Shown here piece after piece: positions 9,184 to 18,659 of a DNA stretch of 27,373 bases. The translations under genes were made by a program, and so were the position numbers. A model generated the notes under the pieces. It had not been told where the DNA came from, ran no database searches, and was given only the letters and a program-made list of their open reading frames with translations. Numbering within the stretch: position 1 is the first letter of the stretch; every line of letters begins with the position of its first letter. The stretch is from Chara braunii (Eukaryota; Streptophyta; Charophyceae; Charales; Characeae): the NCBI GenBank assembly GCA_003427395.1, contig BFEA01000118.1, positions 1,460,012-1,487,384 on the forward strand, written 5' to 3'.

Positions 9184-9448
9184 CAAACTAGAACTAATCT
9201 TGTCTAACTAAGATACAGATAGTAATTGCCACATCATCAAAGTAGAGGACGGCCCTAACGAGTACTTCAACAACTTCCAACCAGATCGTACACTTAAGCA
9301 AGAGTAGAAGAGAAAGTAACCTCACATTCAAACTATAACTAATCATGTTTAACTAAGACCCGGACGATACTTGCCACATCATCATAGTAGATGACGACGC
9401 TAATAAGTACTTCAACAACTTCCAACCAGAACACACACTTAAGCAAAA
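9184..9448. repeat. Two tandem copies of about 120 bp, period 145 bp
   Basis: Units begin CAAACTAGAACTAATCTTGT (9184) and CAAACTATAACTAATCATGT (9329). They share GCCACATCATCA and GTACTTCAACAACTTCCAAC and end ACACTTAAGCAA. They lie upstream of the Penelope-like element in its transcription direction. Such elements often have tandem 5' repeats, so these could be part of it, but no copy is found at the 3' end. Confidence 0.85.
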
Positions 9449-9531
9449 CGCGTTTCATTCTTACAACAGACAAGCGTAGGCGTGGCCACCACCTAATGTG
9501 CAATCTCACTTGAGGTTGTCACGTGCATCAA

Positions 9532-10261
9532 AGGAGAGTAGACTTTCCAGCAATGACAGTGGCAGCATGAGGATGGAGGAGAAAGATACACTCATTACTT
9601 AGCAATCCATAGCAAATGACAAAAGTATTGAAAACGATTCCAAAATCCACATGAAACTCTTCAAGAAAATAAAAGTATAACGACAATTCCTTGATGCGTT
9701 TCGTTTGCGTTGTCCATAGACTCTTCAGGAGGAAGACGTCAATACGAAGAGAGAGGGTCATTCCTCGTGCCTTGCCCTAGTATATATATAGTTATCCAAC
9801 CCCAACTCTCGGCCAGATCCTTAATCCCCCTCACGTCCTATTCAAATCTTCGATTAACCGGTAAGAGTAATCAAACGGTGAATATCGACTCCTCAGCTGA
9901 AGAAAGGAGTAGAATACCAGCTGCGGTGGCACAAAAGTTGTCGTCGGCGGTACCCACCTGCACAAGCAACACATCAACACAAGTTACACAAAATACAACA
10001 AAAGAGAGACACAAGAGAAACAAAGAAGAAAGCTCCGGCTCATAGCTTCCTCACCTCCCGTTGTGTAAGAGTTGTCGTAGGTAGTCAGCAACCTTAAGAG
10101 TGCATCGGATCCAACTGTACTGGATATAGGATCTCAAGCCCCCAAGTGACGACTGCGGAAGATGTAACTGCCACGGACGTACGAAGGTTTGTACAGTCAG
10201 AGTACGAACCGGAGTAGATGCACGCATACCATCAAAGTCGCTCATATCTCAGAATAGAGAG
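9532..10261 (+). repeat. Module P, copy B
   Basis: Second copy of the module at 1404-2148, same orientation. It carries the TATA box at 9781-9790, the CACCTGCACAAGCAACACAT landmark near 9954 and GGAAGATGTAACTG near 10157. Frame disruptions differ between the copies, which argues that the DNA and not a protein is conserved. Confidence 0.8.
9781..9790 (+). promoter_or_regulatory. TATA box of module P, copy B
   Basis: TATATATATA within CCCTAG-TATA-GTTATCCAACCCC, aligned with 1652-1661. Its retention in both copies supports a core promoter role for the module. Confidence 0.55.
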
Positions 10262-10311
10262 GCTCACAGCATCGAGCCCTACTGGTTTATACCAGAAGGA
10301 AGGCGTGTTCA
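10262..10311 (+). repeat. P/S junction fragment also found at 4577-4626
   Basis: A 50-bp segment with TGGTTTATACCA in its middle. It links modules P and S here and stands alone after module R at 4577. Confidence 0.85.
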
Positions 10312-10320
10312 TTTGTTTTG

Positions 10321-10892
10321 ACCAACCTCACGCCCAGCGCGACTTCCTGATCAGAGTGATGGTGGACCTGGAAGTGTGAAAAATAGGTGTGCCAAGGATT
10401 TTAGGAAAATGGGGGTGGAGTCCCAGGTTGGAACTGAGATCTCATGTGTCAAGGTTCAAGGATATGAATGCAAGTGGGTAGGCGAAGGACGAAGGTTCTG
10501 TTTTAGGCCTCGAGGAACGGGACGGTCACCTCCGTTGGTCCCGTCGTTTGGGACGGATTCGTATTTTGTGTATCGTCGGGACGCTATGGCTCTCCCCTGG
10601 TGCAACACCCGTCGTCGGCGGGTTTTGCAGATCTTAGAATCAGATGTGGCCGACCTCAACTGAAGGCTGTGCCCCTGTTGTTCGGCTTCCGAGCGGGTTC
10701 GCCGGATGAACCCCGATGCTCGGTAGGCGTGGTCTCACAAGCACTCGGAACATTGGGGTTGTCGCCAACAGGGGGGGAGTGCTCTCCAAGGGGCAAATCA
10801 TGCAGTGGAAGGGCAATAGACGGTGCTAGGGAGGGAACTTTGTTCAAGGATAACAATATCGAGCTCAACGATGATCTGACACGAATACGGGC
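10321..10892 (+). repeat. Module S, copy B
   Basis: Aligns nearly end to end with 26658-27243. Shared landmarks: GCGACTTCC at the left, GTGGGTAGGCGAAGGACGAA, CAACACCCGTCGTCGGCGGG, GTTCGCCGGATGAA, GGCAATAGACGGTG, AATATCGAGCTCA and ACGAATACGGGC at the right. Reading frames in the two copies are not conserved in one frame. Probably an untranslated or terminal part of a transposable element. Confidence 0.85.
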
Positions 10893-11057
10893 TGGGATAG
10901 TCGGGGAGATGGGGAATACGTTCTAAGGCCCGCCCAATATCCCACTCGCAGATGCGCTCGGTTCATGTTGAGTGTGCAAACTTTGGGAGCTTAGTCCTTG
11001 AGCGTGCAGACAAACAAGCGTGTTCCCAATTCTTTCCGACTCCAGACTATGAAACCG
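10893..11057. other. Short unassigned spacer after module S
   Basis: Unique to copy B. Copy C goes straight from ACGAATACGGGC into its palindrome cluster. No gene or motif recognised. Confidence 0.5.
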
Positions 11058-11139
11058 CGCGTTCATTGAACGCGGATATGCTGTCCAGCATCTGAGATGA
11101 GCGGACGCGCATGCAATGAACGTGACCGAACGCGGAGTT
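11058..11139. repeat. GTTCA/TGAAC palindrome cluster (left)
   Basis: CGCGTTCA (11058-11065) and TGAACGCG (11067-11074) form a 17-bp palindrome with one central base. Further copies of TGAACG, CGAACGCG and GTTCAATTC follow before the A tract. The same motif family is found at 12697-12785. Confidence 0.75.
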
Positions 11140-11144
11140 CAATT

Positions 11145-11145
<1 letters not shown>

Positions 11146-11184
<39 letters not shown>
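11146..11184. repeat. A39 homopolymer
   Basis: An uninterrupted run of 39 A residues directly after the left palindrome cluster. Together with the conserved segment after it, this matches the A-rich tail of copy C at 27305-27326. Confidence 0.9.
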
Positions 11185-11187
<3 letters not shown>

Positions 11188-11208
11188 AAAAAACTTTCGA
11201 AAACAAAA

Positions 11209-11257
11209 TATGTTATGAATAAAAATAAAATAAACAACATTTGCCTGAGCATTTCAT
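11209..11257 (+). repeat. Conserved TGTTATG...TTTGCCT segment, forward copy
   Basis: Contains TGTTATG, ATAAA repeats, AACATTTGCCTGAG and CAT in the same order as 27327-27373. An inverted copy lies at 11627-11675. Confidence 0.65.
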
Positions 11258-11332
11258 CCAAATTCGTTACCAAATTGGAAAGAAAAATAGAAAACATAAA
11301 ATAGAAAAAAATAAAAAGATAACTGAAATTAG

Positions 11333-11490
11333 TGAGTACGCGAGTACGTTTGTGACACCGTCATCTTTGGCAATTTTTTATTGTTTTTTGGCAGAGCCAA
11401 ATGCCCTAAAAATTTAAAGATGTGTACTTCACATTATACAAAACTCATGAAAAAAGTGTAAAAAAATAATAATTTTTCTTAGGTGGCGAA
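11333..11490 (+). repeat. Direct repeat, copy 1 (mate at 12505-12660)
   Basis: Aligned blocks: GAGT at the start, TGACACCG, TTTTTTATT, TGTACTTCACAT versus TGTACCCCACAT, ACTCAT plus A run, and TTAGGTGGCGAA versus TTAGGCAGCGAA. The order and spacing agree over about 155 bp. Not coding on either strand. Confidence 0.7.
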
Positions 11491-11520
11491 AAAAATTGAA
11501 AACAGCTAGGCTACAAGAGT

Positions 11521-11548
11521 GGCCCGGGGTCACTTGCCCGGCCGGGCC
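11521..11548. repeat. GC-rich hairpin in A/T-rich DNA
   Basis: GGCCCGG (11521-11527) and CCGGGCC (11542-11548) are perfect 7-bp arms separated by 14 bases. It is a GC island inside A/T-rich sequence. Confidence 0.75.
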
Positions 11549-11626
11549 AAAAACAATAAAAATAAAAAAATAAAAAAAAATATTTTTAAATTTTTTTTTT
11601 TTTTCTAAATTTGGTGCAGAAGTTCG

Positions 11627-11675
11627 ATGTGACCCTACGGCAAAACTTGTTCAGTTTATTTTTCTGCATAACATA
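11627..11675 (-). repeat. Conserved TGTTATG segment, inverted copy
   Basis: On the minus strand this reads TGTTATGCAGAAAAATAAAC, then GTTTTGCCGTAGGGTCACAT. It is very close to 27327-27373, so the block holds this segment in both orientations. Confidence 0.75.
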
Positions 11676-11712
11676 GTTTTTTTCGGATGTCTTTGATTTT
11701 TTTTTTTTTTTT

Positions 11713-11805
11713 TGCTAGGACCTTCCCTGGTCCTTGCACGGGCTGGCCACCGGGACCCGGGGCCTGGACCTACTAGCGAAGTATTCTACGACGTGTGACA
11801 CAGTT
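11713..11805. repeat. GC-rich arm, inverted relative to 12410-12475
   Basis: GGGCCTGGACCTACTAGC and GTATTCTAC at 11760-11795 match the reverse complement of 12419-12456 (GTAGAATACCTTGCTAGTGG, then GACCAGGCCC). The two arms face each other across about 600 bp. Confidence 0.7.
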
Positions 11806-12409
11806 TTATGTTTTTTTGGAAAATAGAAAGTGATTTAATATTTGCATGAATGGATCATTTTCTGATTTAAAATTAATTGAAATAACACATAAAACTATGA
11901 AGAACAGTTGTGCACCCGAATTCATGGGTTGGTACGATCTCCTTCACGTAAGTCTTCATAGTGATGTACCGTGGCAATAAAATGTGTCCACGAACACATT
12001 CACGAGGATGAACAAGTAACGGGTATTGGGATACATTCCTCGCGATGTATCTCATGATGCCTTTAGAAGGCCATGCGACAGACGCGGAAGTGTTCCTGTC
12101 AGATGCACCACAATATTCGAATTTCACATTTCAAGTTTTATTTCTCAGAGCCAAAAAAAAAAAAAACGAAGTCTGGAAATCAACCCCCCCCCCCTTTAAA
12201 GCCCATAAATTCCTGACTTTCTGCCCATGCAAAGCCACGAGCTATCATGTCCAAGTTAGTTCAACTTTGTTTTCTTTTTTTTTTCGATGCATCTCATTGG
12301 ACGGGAGGTTGGCATCTTTACAATCCCCGCTCGGAAACTACCAGGCCGTCGACATCCGATTTATTCGACGGTCGTACTGAGTCACTCGATGCCACACGTG
12401 ATCGAAATC
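11806..12409. other. A/T-rich interior of the repeat block, no gene
   Basis: No protein recognised on either strand. Contains a C12 run (12184-12195) and several A or T runs. The short open frames here overlap on both strands and have no domain character. Confidence 0.5.
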
Positions 12410-12504
12410 CTAAACGGCGTGGTAGAATACCTTGCTAGTGGGACCAGGCCCTCGGGCGGCCCGACTAGTAGCCTAGGAAAACAGAAAATAAAAAGTAAAA
12501 AAAC

Positions 12505-12660
12505 GAGTGGGCGAACACGATTTGACACCGCTATGTTTAGCGATTTTTTATTTTTTTTGCCTTAACAAAATGACTCCAAAATTAACAGGCATGTACCCCA
12601 CATCATAGAGAACTCATAAAAAAAAAATCAGAAAAAAAAAAAAAAATTTAGGCAGCGAAC
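12505..12660 (+). repeat. Direct repeat, copy 2
   Basis: Mate of 11333-11490, about 1.17 kb away. Followed by an A-rich run and then the right palindrome cluster. A third, shorter match to the TGTGACAC...TTTTTTT part lies near 11793. Confidence 0.7.
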
Positions 12661-12696
12661 AAAAAAATTAAAAAAACATAAAAAATAAAAAAATAA

Positions 12697-12785
12697 TTGA
12701 ACGCCGTTCAATTTTAAACGTGAATTTAAATCCGCGTTCAAACGCACATTTAAACGCAAACGAGCGTTCACGGCGTTCAAACGGT
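12697..12785. repeat. GTTCA/TGAAC palindrome cluster (right)
   Basis: Starts with the 15-bp palindrome TTGAACGCCGTTCAA (12697-12711; one central base). Further copies of GCGTTCAAACG, AAACGC, GAGCGTTCACGG and GGCGTTCAAACGG follow. The same family bounds the other side of the A/T-rich block at 11058-11139. Confidence 0.8.
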
Positions 12786-13069
12786 TACATAGCCTCCAGA
12801 TCCCTCATACACTCACGGTCAGTGATTCGAAAGGGAGTTTCGACATTCATGTTGCGGGGTGGGGTGAGAATCCATACATTCGACCCGAGGGTGCTTGGCC
12901 GGCAGCCGGATTGGGGGCAGATCCTGCAGACACTCGTGTATGTGATGACCTCCTTCAGACGGACGTACACGCGCGTGCACAAGATCTTCCTTCAATCAGG
13001 CTGGAAATTTTCACGAACTCTGCATATACACGTCGACCCGTTAGTCCAGAGATGTCGCTGGTAGGCTCA

Positions 13070-13416
13070 GTGTGGGACAAACATCTAATCAACCGACATG
13101 CTTATCTATCTTACGAAAAAAAGAGGAAGGCGAGGAAACAACAAGCACTCATGCATCAAAACGTTCAGTTACTCACATGATACCGTTTCTGGGAACTAGC
13201 CAGAGAACATACATCTATCGAGTGTAGGCAATCAATTAATGGAGTCGGCAGCTAAGTGGAAGGAGGAAGGGGCGAGGGGGGATAAACCCAATCATGCATT
13301 AATTCACAGAAAAGAAAGACCCGCAACAACCATGAACAAAGAGATGGCTTGTGCCCGACATCAAAATTACGCAAAAGAGTCGCAGAAAAGCACCATTCCA
13401 ACACCGCCCATTCTCG

Positions 13417-13465
<49 letters not shown>

Positions 13466-14380
13466 CCACCCCGATGCGGGCAGTCCGTTGCCTCGCACCT
13501 ACTTCTCACACAGAGTTGTCACCCCGCTTAGTCTGAACATGCAAGCCAGGTTTGCCTGTGTGCCACAGTGCTTCGCAGCCACACTTCAACCCCGCATACC
13601 TAGCACCACTCGTCGGATCGCCCAACTCCCTACTCATCGTTTTGCTCCTGCCCGTTAGCCGATCCTCTTGACCTCACTAACTCCCAAGTTGATTAGAGAG
13701 CGAGTTAATCGCGCCTGCGGGATTTTTAGCATGAGCATCCGTGTTAGATAACCGGGATTGTGCCTGAGTGGGAGGGAAGAAAAAAAGAGGAAGTGCCCAT
13801 GACTGCATTGCCAGGCTGCGCCTGGGGGATGTAGCCTGTCTCCACGCATCGATCCAGTCATGCACCGTTCAAGCCAACAAGATCGAGGAAAGCATCCATG
13901 CGCAGGGGTGTAACTCACACATCAAGAAGGATAAGATTACAATTATATTTGCGCTTGCCAAGAAGGTTACAGTTATGCACGAGATTAAGGCGCGGAGGAA
14001 CCAGAGCGCAGACTGTGACGCGACAAATGGTGCGCAAGCAAGAAGCATCGTGCAGTTGCAGGCAGAACTACGATGCACCCGAATTCCTAGCCTAATTTAA
14101 GTCCTAATTGCAAAAGGAAATTTCGAGAACCCGTGTGGGCTCGTCATCAGCTAAGAATTCAAAAAGATTTTCCCACGTGATGATCGCTCCAAAATTCCCC
14201 AACCTCACAACAAAACAAGAAAGAAGCTATGGCAACAGGTTATTTCCGCGCTCGTTAAGGCGAGATCAATTACCAACCGTCGTGGGGCGCATTCGCGTAA
14301 TTGGGCGGGCCCCTCTCAATCAACCCCCGAAATAAAACTGTGTCGAAAGTCGCGTGTTTATAGAAAGTAGTTCATCACAT
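13070..14380 (+). repeat. Module R, copy 2
   Basis: Diverged copy of 3130-4575 with the same order of landmarks (see that entry). It carries a CT microsatellite that copy 1 lacks. The first 200-300 bp align only weakly, so the left edge is approximate. Confidence 0.6.
13421..13462. repeat. (CT)21 microsatellite
   Basis: Twenty-one uninterrupted CT units. At the matching point of module R copy 1 (about 3541-3560) there is only a short pyrimidine stretch, so the array expanded after the copies separated. The Leu/Ser and Glu/Arg repeat peptides across it are artefacts. Confidence 0.95.
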
Positions 14381-15919
14381 ATGTGACACCCAGGGGGTTC
14401 CAATCTTATGCAAGCTCCTACTTACATACTCCATGTCTTGCATACGAGCAAAAAAGTAAGGGAGGAGAAGGTAAGAGAAAGATGGAAGAGGAAAGGAGGG
14501 CCCTTATTGTTACCCGATCCCTGCCCCAATCTTCACTCAGTCTGCTATATTCAACGAAGATCGTTGCTCTTCTGGTGGCGCGGGTAGTCTCAATACTATG
14601 GGCGGGGCCCGCGGGGGTGGTGGAGGCGATTGTGGAAGCGGCGAAATAAAGAGAGTCACGGCGTGCACTCCGGTAGGGATAGTGGTGTATCATACCAGCC
14701 GATGGACACGAGGGAGACGTCGATTGCGATGCATGAGGAAAGCGAGATACAAGGTGCGGAGGAGGTCGGCACGAAACTGCTCGTATTGCGTTGTCGGCAC
14801 GAATAACCTTACAAGGGTATCCGCCCTGGTTTTTGCAAATGACAGAAAATAAGTTTGGTTTGAGTTTAAGTATACCGCACGAGGCGCGACTGTGTCTGTG
14901 GTTTACGTTGACTGGATGGTTTACTAGTTTAAAGAATGTGTGGGCGCGCGGACTTAGGGCGCGCGTGATCTTTTTATTTGTTGATGATTGAAGAGTCACC
15001 GTGATCGCCGGCCCAATTTTTATTTCTGATTAAACTAGGTTTAAAAAGATTATGCCTCTGGATTGGTGCGCTTGCTGGAGACTTGTGAGTATGTGTGGAG
15101 AATGACATCAACAACAACGCGATTTTAAAACGTTTTGGTAGATATGTGCGTCGCGCAGTATCCGCCTATTTTGGTGTCCGTCGAAACTAGCCCCAGCCTT
15201 TAGCCTAACACTATTGATTACAATATCGGACTTTCATTAAAGAGATTCGGGGATCGAGATCAGGTGGCGACGACGCGGGAATATCAGAGTAGCGCGGAGG
15301 GACCGAGGGGTTGAGGGCCCGACGGGGCTATTCCCCTTGGTTTTGTCGTCGGCTGCGCCAGACCTGGAGACCGTCACGGCGATCGAAGACCTTATCAATG
15401 AGTATGCATTTTTTTTTCGTTGACGTTTGGGTTCCGGTGTGATCGAAAGACTGGTGAGGGCCCTCTATTCGTTGCCTTGAAGATGCGGACCAAGGAAACT
15501 CACGGTCCATTTGAGCCGATAGGTAACTAGCCCACAAGGCGGAAAGAAAACCCGGGTGGCGGGGGTTGTTGCGGATGCACCATCCGTCAGTCATGTCTGC
15601 TGTGAGACGTTTGAGCGTGAGCATGCTAATTGGGCCTCGAAAGCCGATGGGTTGTGCCGAAGCGCGGAGGGATGACCGCACCAAGGTAGAACAGACCGCA
15701 GATCATAGCCGCGGTCCTACGGAACCCTTCCCCAAATCCGGTCTTCAAAACTCCCACTTGAGTGTGCGTTACTAAGATCTACGTCAAGCCACTCTTCACC
15801 GGGCTCACAAAGCGGGCCATGCAACAGGACCGGCCCTTAGATTCCTCGTAATAGCAGAGTCAGGACGGTCGAGTATAGATTAGGCGCCTCAGCGCCATCC
15901 ACTATTCAAGGTGGACGGT
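14381..15919. other. Unassigned stretch with no supported gene
   Basis: Two longer open frames exist. The minus frame 14418-14999 (193 aa) is Ser/Arg/Pro-rich without recognisable domains. The minus frame 15328-15684 (118 aa; contains ILIDKVFDRRDGLQVWRSRR) looks somewhat more protein-like but starts from a TTG and has a stop just upstream. I do not recognise either. A small hairpin GGCGC-CTCA-GCGCC lies at 15883-15896. Confidence 0.35.
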
Positions 15920-15950
15920 TTCGGCAGGGGAGTTGCTACTCACTCCTTGG

Positions 15951-16160
15951 CGGATTTCAACGTATGTAGCTGCCCGTCCTGCTGTCTGTGTGATCGTGGC
16001 ATCCACTATAACACAATACCTGATGGATTTCAACGTCTGTAGCCGTCCGTCATGTTGTCCGTATGATCATGGCATCCGCTATAACGCTCTACCTGACGGA
16101 TTTCGACGTCTGTAGCCGCCCGTCCTGTTGTCTGTATAATCGGGGCATCCGTTTTAGCGC
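15951..16160 (+). repeat. 73-bp tandem repeat, about 2.9 copies
   Basis: Units start at 15951, 16024 and 16097. Each has GGATTTCAACGTCTGTAGCC or a near form, then CCGTCCTG, TGTCTGT and GGCATCC. The third unit is cut short at about 16160. Divergence between units is modest. Confidence 0.9.
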
Positions 16161-16239
16161 ACGGACTGGTACCCGTAGTAAAGTTGGCCAGAAGACGAAG
16201 GAGGGGAGGGGTGTATGCTTTAGAGTCGACCGCTGCTCA

Positions 16240-16320
16240 GCTATGGCATTCGGTAGGTGAGTTGTTACACACTCCCTAACCGACATTCATTTCCTTGACC
16301 ACCGCCGTCCTGTTTGCGTT
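16240..16320 (+). repeat. Second copy of the sequence flanking the 73-bp array
   Basis: GGTGAGTTGTTACACACTCC and CCGCCGTCCTGTTTG match 15924-15990 (GGGGAGTTGCTACTCACTCC, GCCCGTCCTGCTG). The 73-bp array therefore sits between two related flanks. Confidence 0.7.
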
Positions 16321-16880
16321 AGCAAGCACCGGTGTAGCGCACAGGACAGCGCAGGGGGAATGCGAGCGTAGGGAAGGAGCGGACCGGAGGCTGGAAAAAG
16401 AGCGAAACAGGAGAGCGAACCTGGACGCAGATTTGTGTCAGGTACATTGGAAAACGAAGGAGATGGCAATGACAAGAAGAAAAGTGGATATGAAGGAAGG
16501 AGAGTGCATGTCGTGCTCGATTCTCAACTGTTTTTTTTGAAAGGTAAGTTGCGGGATAGGGGTTGTTAACCAAGGCGGGTTCAAAGGTAAGGGTAGTTTT
16601 TTAGCATTAAGTTAGTGGAACAGTAGTTAGTAGGAAGAGAGAGTTGCGCGGAACAATGGTAGATGTTGGTGTGGTATCGCGGAAGAAAGACATATCTCGC
16701 CCGATTCACAATGGATTCGGGGAAGGGAAGACTCTAATTAGGGGTTTCTGGTCATCGTGAATCTGATGGCAGTGACATATTTTGATTTACTAGAGCCGTG
16801 GTTTGGCCGCCAGGGGTGTTGAAGGCTGCGCGAAGGTGAGCAAAGAAGAGTGGAGAGGTGAGTATGGAGGGGACAAACGA
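16321..16880. other. Unassigned purine-rich stretch
   Basis: The plus strand is rich in A and G. No domain-bearing frame or RNA gene was recognised. Confidence 0.4.
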
Positions 16881-16921
16881 CTTCTATTTCGTTCGTTTCC
16901 TAAGAGAAACGAGCGAATGAA
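16881..16921. repeat. Strong hairpin, 12-bp core stem
   Basis: TTCGTTCGTTTC (16888-16899) pairs with GAAACGAGCGAA (16906-16917) with one mismatch that would be a wobble pair on one strand, around a 6-base loop. The stem can be extended outward by CTTC/GAAG after a small bulge. It is not followed by a T run, so a Pol III terminator is not evident. Confidence 0.75.
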
Positions 16922-17047
16922 GAACCGAGATAAGGGTTTTTTATTGGTACGTACGCAATGGCAAGCCCAAAGTCATGAATGAGCAAGCCCATAGTGCTGC
17001 CCAGTGAGCGGGAGTTGCGCGTGCGAAGAATCGCCTCGAAGTGCAAA

Positions 17048-17345
17048 ACGTATCTTTCCACGATCTAGCGGAAGATTCATCCCGACTTTACCCATCCTGC
17101 AGAGGGAGATAGTGTACAACGAGACGAGCGATTGGATGTTTGCCTGATCAGCAGTGTGTTGCTCGACCTGTTAAGAGAGGTAGCCTCGCTTTATCGCTCT
17201 GCGTGGGTGGCTGGAAAGCGATGTATATTTCCATGCTCTAGCAGAGGATTCTTTCGACTCTTTCTCATTCTATAAATGGAGGAGGTGTGAAGCCGGATTA
17301 GTTGTGGAGGGGGCTAGAAAAGGCGTGAGACTGCATGGTTTGCCT
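17048..17345 (+). repeat. Diverged duplication, period about 174 bp
   Basis: CGTATCTTTCCACGATCTAG (17049) and TGTATATTTCCATGCTCTAG (17222) start two related stretches. Both continue with GATTC, CGACT and TTGCCTG (17137 and 17340). Confidence 0.6.
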
Positions 17346-17349
17346 GTTA

Positions 17350-18640
17350 GTACGGTAGAGTTCACCCTTCCGCTGCGCACTTTGGCTACCACCTTCGTAA
17401 TCAGGCTGATGATCGTACTTGGGCTCATCACGGGGCTCGTCTATTGGTGGTCCCCCCCCCTCCCGCTTGTTCTTTACTCCTCTTCGTTAAGCTGATGAGA
17501 TCGCAGATGCGCGACCAAGAAGTTGCCCAAGTGCACTGGGGTGGAAGGAACGAAAGAGAAGGCGGGCAGCTAGAGATATTTGGGAAGCTTGTCTGCAGGT
17601 TGTGTGAGCCCTCTGGTTTGATTCCGCTCCGATTCTGAGTAAGCGGCTGAGATACATGTCTGGCCATTTACCAGCTGTATAAGAGGTTGACGCTTATGTA
17701 AACACCGGTTGTTGGGGCATGGTTTTAGTGATATGCAGTCCTTGACGGGCTTTGCCATCTGTGAGGGTTGGAGGATCTCGTTGTGCGCGGCTGCCGTTGG
17801 CTAGGTATCGCAGTGTATACAAGGGCACATAAAGCTATTGTGCCTCCTCCACATCAGGCTACTGTGTCCTTTGAATGATTGTAAACTGTTACTACTGGGT
17901 CTGGGTTGCCTCCGTAAAGGGTAATCAAGGACGAACTGCGAGGCTGTAGGCTCACCTTTTGGTGGGCGACGTTGTTCGTTGCCAAACAAAGCAGCTTCAG
18001 ACCGGCCGCGAGGGTCTAGTGCACATATGCTACGAGCAGCGGAGGGGGTAAGCTCGCTTAAGGAGGACGGTTTTCGCTGCGATTTGGGGATCGTCAACGG
18101 GGTCAACGGCTGAAGGTTTGACTGCAGTTGGTGGTACCACCGCGTGTTTAGCCATCATTGTGGGACCCTCAGGCGCATGAAGGTATCGAGGCCCTCTCCT
18201 GGGAGTTGAGTTGTCCCTCTCCTGTATCTCGAGAGTCTAAAACCCTTTACATTCTGCCCTTCTTACTTTAAGTTTAGTCCTATTTAGAGAGGAAGGCAGC
18301 AGGCGGGATTGCAACCCGTAGGACCGCAACAAGACTCAGTGGGGAGTCAGCCCACCGATTGTGGAAGCTTTGCCGGAACTCAGAAGGAGTTATGGAGGCA
18401 GGGAATTGAGAGCTAATCATTGTTTTCTTTCTACAAACCCAGTTATAACCCCTATCTGTATTTTTTATTACGTTTTGACTGAGTATATTGTATGCCACAT
18501 TACTTTGACGTTCAGTTTGAATTTCAGGACATGATTCTGACTTAAGTAAAGAAATGCATGTGTAATGTCAATTTCAATTTTGTTGTCTAACTGAAAACAG
18601 ATTGTGGGATTGCATCTGCGAGAAGGACAGGAGGAAGGCA
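17350..18640. other. Unassigned stretch, no gene seen
   Basis: No recognisable protein or RNA. Short open frames on both strands are mutually overlapping. Contains a C9 run near 17452. Confidence 0.4.
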
Positions 18641-18659
18641 GTATTGTTTGTGTCTGACT

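Noticed and set aside
13252-13536. Leu/Ser and Arg/Glu repeat peptides
   Set aside because: Translation products of the (CT)21 microsatellite.
14418-14999. 193-codon open frame, minus strand
   Set aside because: Low-complexity Ser/Arg/Pro composition, open frames on the opposite strand too, no domain; probably chance.
18295-18345. tRNA-like string GGGTTGCAATCCC on the minus strand
   Set aside because: Only a weak B-box match; no A box at the right distance and no cloverleaf.
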